From an uncultured Lachnospiraceae bacterium (GTDB taxonomy: Bacteria > Bacillota > Clostridia > Lachnospirales > Lachnospiraceae): 30,844 bases of DNA. The stretch covers positions 17,949 through 48,792 of the forward strand of contig CAJUCK010000008.1 of the NCBI GenBank assembly GCA_910585395.1, written 5' to 3'. Under the pieces are notes generated by a model that was given only the letters and a program-made list of their open reading frames with translations, was not told the DNA's origin and made no database searches. This document shows positions 8,198 through 15,451 of this stretch, one piece after another. The translations under genes and the position numbers were made by a program. The number at the start of each line of letters is the position of its first letter. The stretch's first letter is position 1.

Positions 8198-8608
8198 TTG
8201 AACATTTTAATTATTGATGCCCAGGGAGGCGGCATTGGGAAGCAAATCATATCTGCCGTTAAAAAATCTTACCCCTCTCTTACTGTAACGGCTATCGGCA
8301 CAAATTCCACTGCCACAGCCAATATGCTCAAAGCAGGGGCAGACCATGCGGCTACCGGAGAAAATGCTGTGATTGTAGGCTGCCGCAAAGCGGACCTCAT
8401 TATCGGTCCCATCGGAATCGTGATTGCAGATTCCCTTTTCGGCGAGGTAACCCCAAAAATGGCGGCGGCTGTGGGACAGAGCATGGCAAAACGCCTGCTT
8501 ATCCCCATAAATCAATGTGATAATATTGTGCTGGGCGTCACCAGCATATCTGTCCATGATATGATCTCCCATATCCTTGAATACTTAAAGTCTGAAATAA
8601 ACCATTGA
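8198..8608 (+). CDS. DUF3842 family protein
   Basis: This 136-residue cytoplasmic protein starts at a TTG codon with AAAGGAG eight bases upstream; no ATG is available earlier. The N-terminus MNILIIDAQGGGIGKQII has a Rossmann-like beta strand and glycine-rich turn, suggesting a nucleotide-binding fold. The blocks TNSTATANMLKAGAD, GENAV and IIGPIGIVIADSLFGEVTPKMAAA match my memory of DUF3842, a family of unknown function common in Clostridia. A perfect sigma-A promoter for the next two genes begins within its last codons, so they can be expressed separately. Confidence 0.82.
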   Translation: MNILIIDAQGGGIGKQIISAVKKSYPSLTVTAIGTNSTATANMLKAGADHAATGENAVIVGCRKADLIIGPIGIVIADSLFGEVTPKMAAAVGQSMAKRLLIPINQCDNIVLGVTSISVHDMISHILEYLKSEINH

Positions 8609-8633
8609 CAAATTATTTCAGCAAAACTATAAT
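8605..8633 (+). promoter_or_regulatory. Perfect consensus sigma-A promoter
   Basis: TTGACA (8605-8610), exactly 17 bases, then TATAAT (8628-8633). All twelve consensus bases match. The -35 overlaps the DUF3842 stop codon. The predicted start near 8640 leaves a leader of about 160 bases before the ATG at 8804, which holds the alternative hairpins described separately. Confidence 0.85.
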
Positions 8634-8709
8634 AATAATGTAAATGCCTGGTATGAATCTGGCAATAACACAGAAGTGTCTGCATGAATTACAGAAATTT
8701 TATCTTAAA

Positions 8710-8756
8710 ATGCTATTGAAAGCATATGATTTCCTGAAGGAGATTGTATGCTTTTT
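8710..8756 (+). promoter_or_regulatory. Possible attenuator in the leader of the membrane-protein pair
   Basis: Two mutually exclusive hairpins share the segment AAAGCAT. The upstream one pairs ATGCT (8710-8714) with AGCAT (8721-8725). The downstream one pairs AAAGCATA (8719-8726) with TATGCTTT (8747-8754), contains an inner stem around a TGAA loop (TTCC with GGAG), and ends in five T. The arrangement resembles an antiterminator/terminator switch, though the T run is short and broken by G. It could instead be a leader stability element. No known riboswitch motif was recognised. Confidence 0.35.
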
Positions 8757-8803
8757 GTACGCAATTTTCAGTATTCATGCAAAAGGCAAAAGGAGGATAG
8801 GAT

Positions 8804-9223
8804 ATGGCATGTTTTGTAGTACCTGCTGCGGAAGCCGTTGTAACAACCGTCGTACATAAGGTAGTAACAGCAAAAGAAAAAAAAGAAGCAAACTCCATTA
8901 GTTCTGAGGAAAATGGAAGGATTAAGCCGAAAAAAGTTCCTTTTTCCCATAAACTGAAATGGCTGAATCATATGCTGTGGGGGGGCTCTGCTCTTCTGGC
9001 ATTTGAACACATCTGGCATGGAGAAGTAACACCATGGTTCCCATTTTTATCTGCTGCAAATTCAGCCAGCGACACTGCTGAAATGCTGCACGAAATGTCC
9101 ACCACAGGCGTTGCCATGGCAGTATTGGTAACTGGAGTCTGGCTGGGAATGGCCTTGGTAACAAGTGCCATCGAAAAGCGTCCCGTCCCGGAAACAGAAT
9201 GTCAAAAGGGAGAATTATCATGA
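8804..9223 (+). CDS. Unknown small membrane protein (first of a pair)
   Basis: This is a 139-residue protein I cannot assign to a named family. AGGAGG lies seven bases before the ATG. Residues 2-21 are hydrophobic and Val/Ala-rich. Residues 22-50 are charged and lysine-rich. Two likely membrane segments follow at about 57-72 (HMLWGGSALLAFEHIWHG) and 102-122. Histidines H49, H56, H69, H72 and H96 cluster near the membrane segments, so metal or heme binding is conceivable but unsupported. The stop overlaps the start of the next gene by ATGA, indicating translational coupling. Transcription should come from the perfect promoter at 8605-8633. Confidence 0.8.
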   Translation: MACFVVPAAEAVVTTVVHKVVTAKEKKEANSISSEENGRIKPKKVPFSHKLKWLNHMLWGGSALLAFEHIWHGEVTPWFPFLSAANSASDTAEMLHEMSTTGVAMAVLVTGVWLGMALVTSAIEKRPVPETECQKGELS

Positions 9224-9540
9224 CATTGCTGACAGCTGTTTTTGCAGCAGTTTCTACAACTGTTCTGTGGTACTTTAAAGACGGCGAGAACCAGATCAAG
9301 CTGGGAACCCTCAGTTTGATGTACTGGGGCGCTGCATTAATGTGGATGGTGGACGCTGTTTTTGAATATGCTGAACTGGGCGTGGAATATTTTATTCCTA
9401 TGCCAGCAGATATGCTGAACGATTTCTTCTTAGGAATCTCTGTAACAGCTTTGGGACTGGTTATCTGGCTTGCCCTTCTGCTGTTCAAAGACCCAAAAGG
9501 CGTGATCAGACATGCGCTGCACAAAGCAGGTAATTGCTAA
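9220..9540 (+). CDS. Unknown small membrane protein (second of a pair)
   Basis: This is a 106-residue, very hydrophobic protein with no family I recognise. The ATG at 9220 is chosen over the upstream in-frame ATG at 9199 because GGGAG lies just before it and it overlaps the previous stop (ATGA). Three membrane segments are likely: about residues 2-17, 31-50 (LMYWGAALMWMVDAVFEY) and 72-92 (FFLGISVTALGLVIWLALLLF). A short basic tail follows. A very long hairpin terminator closes the two-gene unit 26 bases downstream. The tight coupling suggests a two-subunit membrane complex, which is inference. Confidence 0.8.
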   Translation: MTLLTAVFAAVSTTVLWYFKDGENQIKLGTLSLMYWGAALMWMVDAVFEYAELGVEYFIPMPADMLNDFFLGISVTALGLVIWLALLLFKDPKGVIRHALHKAGNC

Positions 9541-9565
9541 ATTTGAGTTTCAATTTTTATAAAAT

Positions 9566-9640
9566 AGTCTGCTGCCAGATAGTATCCAATAAATATACTG
9601 TAATATTTATTGGATGTTATTGGGCGGCAGGCTCTTTTTC
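9566..9640 (+). terminator. 31-bp-arm hairpin terminator
   Basis: Arms 9566-9596 and 9603-9633 face a 6-base loop (ACTGTA). The inner 13 bp (9584-9596 with 9603-9615) pair perfectly. The middle 7 bp pair mostly through wobbles. The outer 11 bp (9566-9576 with 9623-9633) pair with only two G-U. CTTTTTC follows. It lies directly after the membrane-protein pair and before the antiporter promoter. The stem is far longer than a usual terminator, so a small palindromic repeat element is an alternative. Confidence 0.7.
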
Positions 9641-9648
9641 TCTGTAAT

Positions 9649-9677
9649 TTGACTTTTCCGCTGACAGCGTTTATTAT
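9649..9677 (+). promoter_or_regulatory. Sigma-A promoter of the antiporter gene
   Basis: TTGACT (9649-9654), a 17-base spacer and TATTAT (9672-9677) lie about 50 bases before the ATG at 9727. It sits just after the preceding terminator, so the antiporter is probably a single-gene unit. Confidence 0.7.
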
Positions 9678-9726
9678 ATTATATATCTATTCACACCTCA
9701 TTTTCATACAGAAAGGACGCAAGGTT

Positions 9727-11316
9727 ATGGCAGTTATTCTTCTCTTATGCTGTGCCGTCATCCTCTCCTGCATCATAGCAAATCGTTTTTCCAGCAAATT
9801 CGGAATGCCGGCACTTCTGTGTTTCATGGCTCTTGGTATGATTTTCGGCTCTGACGGACTATTTAAAATTTCTTTTAATAATTACCAAATCACGGAACAG
9901 CTCTGTACCATCGCATTGATTTTTATCATGTTTTATGGCGGATTCGGAACCAAATGGCAGACTGCACGCCCTGTAGCTGCCAAATCTGTGCTCCTGTCCA
10001 CCCTGGGCGTCATTATCACCGCGCTCTTGACATGCCTGTTCTGTCATCAGATTTTACATTTTTCTTTTACAGAAAGTTTTCTTATCGGCGCCGTTTTAAG
10101 CTCTACTGACGCAGCTTCTGTATTTTCCATTCTGCGCTCTAAAAATCTGAATCTAAAGCACTCCACTGCTCCTCTTCTGGAAATTGAAAGCGGAAGCAAC
10201 GATCCAATGGCTTATATGCTGACTATGATCGCTCTTGCTATGATTTCTGGAGACAACAGCACCTCTGTGCCGCTCATGCTGCTCTCCCAGGCCGGCTTTG
10301 GAATAATCATTGGAATTGCCAGCGCTTTTTTCGGCATCTGGGCACTTCAAAAAGGAGAACTTATTTCTCAGGGAATGGACACTGTTTTTGTGATTGCCCT
10401 TGTTCTTTTTTCCTATGCGCTTCCCACTCTGATCGGAGGCAACGGCTACCTGTGCGTATATCTTACAGGAATTATCCTGGGAAACAGCTCCATCAATAAC
10501 AAGGTAACCTTGGTTCATTTCTTTGACGGTATCACTGGGCTTGCACAGATTCTGATTTTCTTTCTCTTAGGGCTTCTGTCTTTCCCTCATCTGCTGCCAG
10601 GATTGTTCGTACCCGCACTGTTCATTGCACTGTTTTTGACTTTTATTGCCCGCCCAGCAGCGGTATTTCTCATTCTCATTCCTTTCCGCTCTTCTATCCG
10701 GCAATGTCTGCTGGTGGCATGGTCTGGGCTTCGTGGAGCCGCTTCCATCGTTTTTGCCATTATGGTAATTTCAAAAGGGACTTTGCTGGAACACGATTTG
10801 TTTCACATTGTATTTTTTATTTCTCTGCTGTCAGTAGCAGTCCAGGGTTCCATGCTGCCCCTGGCAGCAAAAAAACTGCGCATGGTGGATAACAGCTCTG
10901 ATATCCGCAAAACTTTCAACGACTACCAGGATGACTCTGACCTCACATTGATGCGCATGTACATTCCACACGGACACAACTGGGAAAACCATAAAATTGA
11001 AGACGTAAATTTTCCCACTGGCTCCTTAGCTTTGATGATCAAACGTGGCAGCGATACATTGATTCCGCGGGGAAATACCGCTATTCTGGCCGGAGATACT
11101 ATTATTTTAAGCGTTCCTGCATACCGAAGTGAAAATGACGGCAAATTGAAAGAAATTCTGATTGACGCCTCTCATAACTGGTGCGGTTCTGCTATTACAG
11201 ACTTGAAGCTGCCAGAAAATATTCTAATTGCCCTGATTAAACGAGGAGATGAAAATATCATTCCACAGGGCAGCACCGTTATCCATACTGGAGACCGGGT
11301 TGTGATTTATAAATAG
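9727..11316 (+). CDS. K+/H+ antiporter (NhaP2/CvrA type) with two RCK_C domains
   Basis: This is a cation/proton antiporter of the CPA family in the cell membrane. The ATG at 9727 opens the first membrane helix and follows AAAGGA and AAGG; the frame extends upstream to 9610 but across the promoter. It has 529 residues. About residues 1-395 form roughly twelve membrane helices, with the antiporter core at SSTDAASVFSIL and LEIESGSNDPMAYML, where the SND aspartate is the expected ion-binding position. The C-terminal ~120 residues contain two TrkA-C (RCK_C) repeats, each with an IKRG...IP.G.T...GD core, as in NhaP2/CvrA antiporters. Those domains probably sense a nucleotide. Substrate (K+ rather than Na+) is inferred from this architecture. 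Confidence 0.9.
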   Translation: MAVILLLCCAVILSCIIANRFSSKFGMPALLCFMALGMIFGSDGLFKISFNNYQITEQLCTIALIFIMFYGGFGTKWQTARPVAAKSVLLSTLGVIITALLTCLFCHQILHFSFTESFLIGAVLSSTDAASVFSILRSKNLNLKHSTAPLLEIESGSNDPMAYMLTMIALAMISGDNSTSVPLMLLSQAGFGIIIGIASAFFGIWALQKGELISQGMDTVFVIALVLFSYALPTLIGGNGYLCVYLTGIILGNSSINNKVTLVHFFDGITGLAQILIFFLLGLLSFPHLLPGLFVPALFIALFLTFIARPAAVFLILIPFRSSIRQCLLVAWSGLRGAASIVFAIMVISKGTLLEHDLFHIVFFISLLSVAVQGSMLPLAAKKLRMVDNSSDIRKTFNDYQDDSDLTLMRMYIPHGHNWENHKIEDVNFPTGSLALMIKRGSDTLIPRGNTAILAGDTIILSVPAYRSENDGKLKEILIDASHNWCGSAITDLKLPENILIALIKRGDENIIPQGSTVIHTGDRVVIYK

Positions 11317-11361
11317 CTGCCGGCTTCATTGCCAAAAGCAGCCGCCATGCAAAATAACAAT

Positions 11362-11402
11362 AAACGGTCCCGGCAGCTAAGTTTTGACTGCCGGGACCGT
11401 TT
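11362..11402. terminator. Bidirectional terminator between antiporter and secDF
   Basis: A perfect 15-bp inverted repeat, arms 11362-11376 and 11388-11402 around an 11-base loop, has A-rich sequence on its left and T-rich sequence on its right. It works in both directions between the convergent antiporter (stop at 11316) and secDF (stop at 11427). The stem core GGTCCCGGCAG is very GC-rich. Confidence 0.9.
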
Positions 11403-11426
11403 TATTAAAAAATTTTCTGTTTTCCT

Positions 11427-13568
11427 TTATTTCTTAGCAAATTTCACTTTAAATACATACCACAGCGCGCCTGTAATACATACAGAGGAATAGCCTCCAC
11501 AGACAATACCTGCCATCAAGGGCAGCGCAAACTCACGAACGGAGCTGACACCCAGGATAAACAGGACAAATACCATGATAAAAGTGGTCAGTGAAGTATT
11601 GATACTTCTTGTCAGTGTCTGCGTGATACTTCTGTTTGCTATTTCCATCAGGCTCTGCGGATCTTTATTCTTCAATCCACCCATATTCTCACGGATACGG
11701 TCAAAGATAACAATCGTGGCGTTGATAGAATAACCTACAATGGTCAGCATACATGCGATAAAGGTATTTCCTACAGAAATTCGTACAATTGCATAGAATG
11801 CAAGAACTACCAGCACATCATGGATCAATGCAAGCACCGCACTTCCAGCAAACCGGATATCTTTAAAACGGAACCAGATATAAATCAGCATACAGATGGT
11901 AGCGATCACAACCGCCCAGACCGCATCAGACCGCATCTCAGAACTGATCGTAGAACTGATATTTTCAGCCGTAATACCTGCCTCATCTACCTTAAATTCA
12001 TCTGCCAATGCCTGATTCAATGCTTCACGCTCTGAAAGTTCCAGAGAACGCGTCTTGATCACTACTTGATTGCCGCCTTCAATCTTCTGTGTCTGGACAT
12101 TGGGATCATTGGTAACTTTCTCCACCACAGGCACAATCTTTTCATCAATTTCTGCAATCGAATAATCTTCATTGAAGGTTACAGTCGTGGACGTACCGCC
12201 TACAAAATCAAGACTGTAATTTAATGCATTTCCCTTGGAGCCATTGATTCCCATTCCTACAAATCCTGCCACAATAACTATCAGAGACAGTGCAAAGAAA
12301 ATCGCTTTTTTGCCCAGGAAATTGATAGTTTTCAGCTCCTTAGCTTTACCATAGAGTTTCGCATCCTGCAGGCCCAGCGCATAGAAACATTTCATCAGCC
12401 AGCGTGTTACAACTAATGCTGTAAACATAGATAGTACAATACCGATTCCCAGTGTGTAAGCAAATCCCTTTACAGGACCAGAACCTCTCATTCCCAGTAC
12501 CACTGCTGCAATCAATGTGGTAATATTGCCATCCACAATCGCAGACAATGCCTTTTCATATCCAAGTTTTATGGCTGAATTGACCGTCTTTCCTGCTGCA
12601 ATTTCCTCACGGATACGTGCAAAAATAATGACGTTGGCATCAACCGCCATACCGATAGACAGGATAATACCTGCAATACCAGGCAGTGTAAGAGTAATAT
12701 CAAAAATCCACAGCGCATATACCGTCAGCGCAGAATACAGAATCAAGGCCAGGCTGGCAGTAAATCCTGGCAGCAGATATACAATGATCATAAAGAGCAT
12801 TACAAGTACCAGTCCGATAGCTGCCGCTTTCAAACTTGTGGAAATGGCCTCTTCACCAAGCTGTGCCCCAACCACCTTAGAATTCAATTCCTGCAGTTCT
12901 AAGGACAGAGAACCGATACGAATTGTAGAAGCCAGATTTTCTGCCGCCTCAAAGCTCTCCATACCGTCAATCTGTGCATGTCCGCCGCTGATTGCGGATT
13001 TTACCTGAGGCGCGCTGATAGTCTCTCCGTCATAGACAATCGGCATGGTCTTGCCTACATTGTCTGAAGTTGCCTGTTCAAACTTCACTGCACCTTCGTC
13101 TGTCAATGTAAGTTCCACTACATATTCTGTGTTGCCCATTTCATTCTTATAAGAAGCTGCCTGGGCATTCTGAATATCTGTACCGCTTACCAATGTCTCT
13201 CCGCTCTCATTCTGGAATTCCATAGAACCCGGCTTGCCCAGTTCTTCCAAAATTGCATTGGCATCGGAAACGCCAGGAATCTCAATATTGATTCTGTTAT
13301 TTCCTTCCTGATATACGCTTGCCTCTGTACTGTAGTTTTCCACACGCTTCTGCAGCTTGTAGATGGTATCTTTCATGTCTTCTTCTGATGGATTATCTTC
13401 CACCGCGCCGTAGGTGATGCTGACACCGCCTGCAAGGTCAAGTCCCAGCTTAATGTTACGGTTCTCTCCTACGCCAACCGTCGAGATAATGGTTCCAGCA
13501 TACCAGGACATCCCTGCCATTATCGCTAAAATCAGAACCAAAATCCCCAAAGCTTTGCTTTTTTTCAT
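11427..13568 (-). CDS. secDF: Fused protein translocase subunit SecDF
   Basis: SecDF uses the proton gradient to pull secreted proteins out of the SecYEG channel. SecD and SecF are fused in one 713-residue chain. The SecD half has the first membrane helix (about 7-29), the GLDLAGG signature (about 42-48), the large external domain, and a block of helices with IAGIILSIGMAVDANVIIF. The SecF half starts near residue 415 and has LDFVGGTSTTVTF, a second external domain, and a membrane block with TIVGYSINATIVIFDRIREN. AGAGAGG precedes the ATG. It is the third gene after scfA and scfB, with a 94-bp gap after scfB. Identity is firm. Confidence 0.96.
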   Translation of the reverse strand: MKKSKALGILVLILAIMAGMSWYAGTIISTVGVGENRNIKLGLDLAGGVSITYGAVEDNPSEEDMKDTIYKLQKRVENYSTEASVYQEGNNRINIEIPGVSDANAILEELGKPGSMEFQNESGETLVSGTDIQNAQAASYKNEMGNTEYVVELTLTDEGAVKFEQATSDNVGKTMPIVYDGETISAPQVKSAISGGHAQIDGMESFEAAENLASTIRIGSLSLELQELNSKVVGAQLGEEAISTSLKAAAIGLVLVMLFMIIVYLLPGFTASLALILYSALTVYALWIFDITLTLPGIAGIILSIGMAVDANVIIFARIREEIAAGKTVNSAIKLGYEKALSAIVDGNITTLIAAVVLGMRGSGPVKGFAYTLGIGIVLSMFTALVVTRWLMKCFYALGLQDAKLYGKAKELKTINFLGKKAIFFALSLIVIVAGFVGMGINGSKGNALNYSLDFVGGTSTTVTFNEDYSIAEIDEKIVPVVEKVTNDPNVQTQKIEGGNQVVIKTRSLELSEREALNQALADEFKVDEAGITAENISSTISSEMRSDAVWAVVIATICMLIYIWFRFKDIRFAGSAVLALIHDVLVVLAFYAIVRISVGNTFIACMLTIVGYSINATIVIFDRIRENMGGLKNKDPQSLMEIANRSITQTLTRSINTSLTTFIMVFVLFILGVSSVREFALPLMAGIVCGGYSSVCITGALWYVFKVKFAKK

Positions 13569-13662
13569 GATTTTATCCTCTCTTGTCTTTTATCTTACCG
13601 GCTGATACAGTCTCACAAGAAACCAAAACCGGATTTTTAACAGTTATCTGGACGGCCTGCGG

Positions 13663-15027
13663 TCAGCCTTCCTCCGCCAGCGCAGCCTGAATCATAATAG
13701 CACATTCAATCCGCTTCCTCTGAAGCTGGCATCCAATATCATAAGCATCTGTAATACTGCCATGAAAATTATAAGAATTGGCAGCACAGCCGCCGCTGCA
13801 GTAAAATTTTGCAAAACAATCTCTGCATTTTTCCTTAGCGTATACATTACAGCACTTAAATTCATTCTGCAGTTTTGTATTCTGAATGCCATCCTTTACA
13901 TTCCCCATGAGAAATTTTTCATTTCCCACAAACTGATGACAGGGATAAAAATCTCCCCAGGGCGTCACTGCAAGGTACTCTGTACCTGATCCGCAGCCAG
14001 ATAACCGTTTTGCCACACAGGGCCCGCCCTCCAAATCAATCATAAAATGGAAGAAATTAAAATCGTTTCCTTCTCTGCGGCGTCTGACCATTTCCACCGC
14101 AAGCCTGTCATATTCTTCGAACAGGCTGGGAAGATCTTCTTCTCTCAGTGCATATTCATCTTCTGGCTGCGCCACCACAGGTTCTACGGAAATCTGTTTA
14201 AACCCAAGTTCTGCAAGATGCAGCACATCCTGAGAAAAATCCAGATTATGATGCGTAAACGTCCCTCTCACATAATACCGTTCCTGTTTCCTGCTGTCCG
14301 CAAGCCTCTGGAATTTCGGCACAATCAAGTCATAGCTCCCCGCTCCCTTTGGAAAAGGCCGCATTCTGTCATTTACTTCTTTTCTTCCATCAATGCTTAA
14401 GACTACATTCGCCATTTCCTGATTAACAAATTCCATTACTTCATCATCCAGAAGAACGCCGTTGGTCGTCAGAGTAAAGCGGAAATTCTTGTTATGAATC
14501 TTTTCCTGCTCTCTGCCATATGCCACCAGCTGCTTTACCACTTCAAAATTCATCAATGGCTCACCGCCAAAGAAATCCACCTCCAGATTCCGTCGGTTCC
14601 CAGAATTCGCAATCAGAAAGTCCAGCGCTGCCTTCCCCACTTCATAAGACATCAATGCCCTTCTTCCATGATACTCTCCCTCTTCTGCAAAACAATAACG
14701 GCACTTAAGGTTGCAGTCATGAGCAATGTGCAGGCACAATGCTTTTACTACGGTTGGCCTTGCCTTAAAGTCTTCCATATAATTCTGGTACGCATCTTCT
14801 GTAAAAAGCTCTCCTCTGGCACAAAGTTCCTGTATTTCCTCATAACTTTCTGCAATCTCTGTCTCAGAATATCTTTCCTTTAAGTTTTCTGCGATCTCTT
14901 CTTTGGTACTTGTCTCAAACAGGGGAATTACTTCGTAAGTAACATCATCCACCACATGTACGGCACCGCTGTTTACATCCAAAACAATGTTATATCCATT
15001 GTTTCTATACTGGTGAACCACTGTCAT
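13663..15027 (-). CDS. scfB: Thioether cross-link-forming SCIFF peptide maturase (radical SAM/SPASM)
   Basis: This is a radical-SAM enzyme that installs thioether cross-links in the SCIFF peptide encoded upstream. The start is set at 15027 (454 residues), where maturase homologues begin (HQYRNNGYNIVLDVNSG). The ribosome-binding site (GAGAGG) is unusually close to this ATG, and the frame continues to 15111, so the start is less certain than the gene. Residues 1-90 resemble the peptide-recognition domain. The [4Fe-4S] motif CNLKCRYC is at C105, C109 and C112. GGEP follows at the SAM site. The C-terminal SPASM region is cysteine-rich (CGSGTEYL, then CxxC and CSGGC patterns) and should hold two auxiliary clusters. 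Confidence 0.95.
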   Translation of the reverse strand: MTVVHQYRNNGYNIVLDVNSGAVHVVDDVTYEVIPLFETSTKEEIAENLKERYSETEIAESYEEIQELCARGELFTEDAYQNYMEDFKARPTVVKALCLHIAHDCNLKCRYCFAEEGEYHGRRALMSYEVGKAALDFLIANSGNRRNLEVDFFGGEPLMNFEVVKQLVAYGREQEKIHNKNFRFTLTTNGVLLDDEVMEFVNQEMANVVLSIDGRKEVNDRMRPFPKGAGSYDLIVPKFQRLADSRKQERYYVRGTFTHHNLDFSQDVLHLAELGFKQISVEPVVAQPEDEYALREEDLPSLFEEYDRLAVEMVRRRREGNDFNFFHFMIDLEGGPCVAKRLSGCGSGTEYLAVTPWGDFYPCHQFVGNEKFLMGNVKDGIQNTKLQNEFKCCNVYAKEKCRDCFAKFYCSGGCAANSYNFHGSITDAYDIGCQLQRKRIECAIMIQAALAEEG

Positions 15028-15115
15028 TCCTCTCTTTCTCTTTTCAATTCTTTCAGTATTGCCAAATTTCATCAGAAAAACAAGAAATTTCCTGCCTCTG
15101 ATATAACGCACAAAT

Positions 15116-15140
15116 GACCGCTCGACTTTGGCGAACGGTC
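15116..15140 (-). promoter_or_regulatory. Hairpin between scfA and scfB
   Basis: In the minus-strand transcript the arms pair over nine positions (15132-15140 with 15116-15124, one G-U) around a 7-base loop, ending in GGTCATTTG. The downstream T content is modest, so it may be a partial terminator or an mRNA processing/stability site. Either would give more precursor peptide than maturase, a common need in RiPP operons. The role is inferred. Confidence 0.5.
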
Positions 15141-15171
15141 TGTGTTCTGAAAAATGTTCATTTTCTGAAAA

Positions 15172-15312
15172 TTATCTGTTCTCACAGCTCTGATTGCCAA
15201 CAGTGCAGCTTGTCTTGCATGCAGACTGGCAGGAGGTCTGGCATTCGCCACATCCGCCCTTCTTTACTGTGTTCTGCAGTTTTCTTGTATTTAATGTTTT
15301 TACATGTTTCAT
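15172..15312 (-). CDS. scfA: SCIFF peptide (six cysteines in forty-five residues), RiPP precursor
   Basis: A 46-residue open frame too short for usual gene callers. It begins MKHVKTLNTRKLQNT, is followed by KKGG and then a Cys-rich core, with cysteines at 21, 24, 28, 32, 36 and 43. This is the near-invariant SCIFF peptide of Clostridia, a ribosomal natural-product precursor whose cysteines become thioether-linked by the adjacent maturase. AAAGGAAG lies seven bases before the ATG. A sigma-A promoter is at 15420-15447, and a hairpin separates it from scfB 144 bp downstream. The biological role of mature SCIFF is not known. The match in length, spacing and neighbour leaves little doubt. Confidence 0.96.
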   Translation of the reverse strand: MKHVKTLNTRKLQNTVKKGGCGECQTSCQSACKTSCTVGNQSCENR

Positions 15313-15329
15313 AATTCTACTTCCTTTCT

Positions 15330-15362
15330 ATAATGACCTGGGCATTCCCGTCTGCCCATTAT
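15330..15362 (-). promoter_or_regulatory. Leader hairpin just upstream of scfA ribosome-binding site
   Basis: In the minus-strand RNA, ATAATG (15357-15362) can pair with CATTAT (15330-15335), enclosing GGCA...TGCC (15340-15357 region) and a short bulge. The structure ends a few bases before AAAGGAAG. It could influence translation or mRNA stability of the peptide gene. The function is inferred from folding by eye only. Confidence 0.35.
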
Positions 15363-15419
15363 CACAAAATGACGATGCAGCAGCACCGAATCATTTTCCT
15401 ATTTGGAAACATCAGGCTT

Positions 15420-15447
15420 AGTATAACATATTTTCATTCATATGCAA
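15420..15447 (-). promoter_or_regulatory. Promoter of scfA-scfB(-secDF)
   Basis: On the minus strand there is TTGCAT (15442-15447), a 16-base spacer ending in TGT, then TATACT (15420-15425), an extended -10 type. The predicted leader is about 100 bases. The block 15427-15453 matches 23 of 27 bases of the nrdR promoter region at 19836-19862, suggesting a shared regulatory element (see findings). It lies in the gap between the kinase stop and scfA. Confidence 0.6.
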
Positions 15448-15451
15448 AGCA

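Noticed and set aside
8644..8859. A 71-codon plus-strand frame in the leader of the membrane-protein pair
   Set aside because: No ribosome-binding site, it overlaps the well-supported start at 8804 in another frame, and its sequence is explained by the structured leader.
8922..9524. A 200-codon minus-strand frame opposite the membrane-protein pair
   Set aside because: Shadow of two coupled plus-strand genes with good start signals.
15028..15111. The upstream extension of the scfB frame
   Set aside because: It overlaps the edge of the intergenic hairpin region, has no properly spaced ribosome-binding site and precedes the start conserved in maturases.
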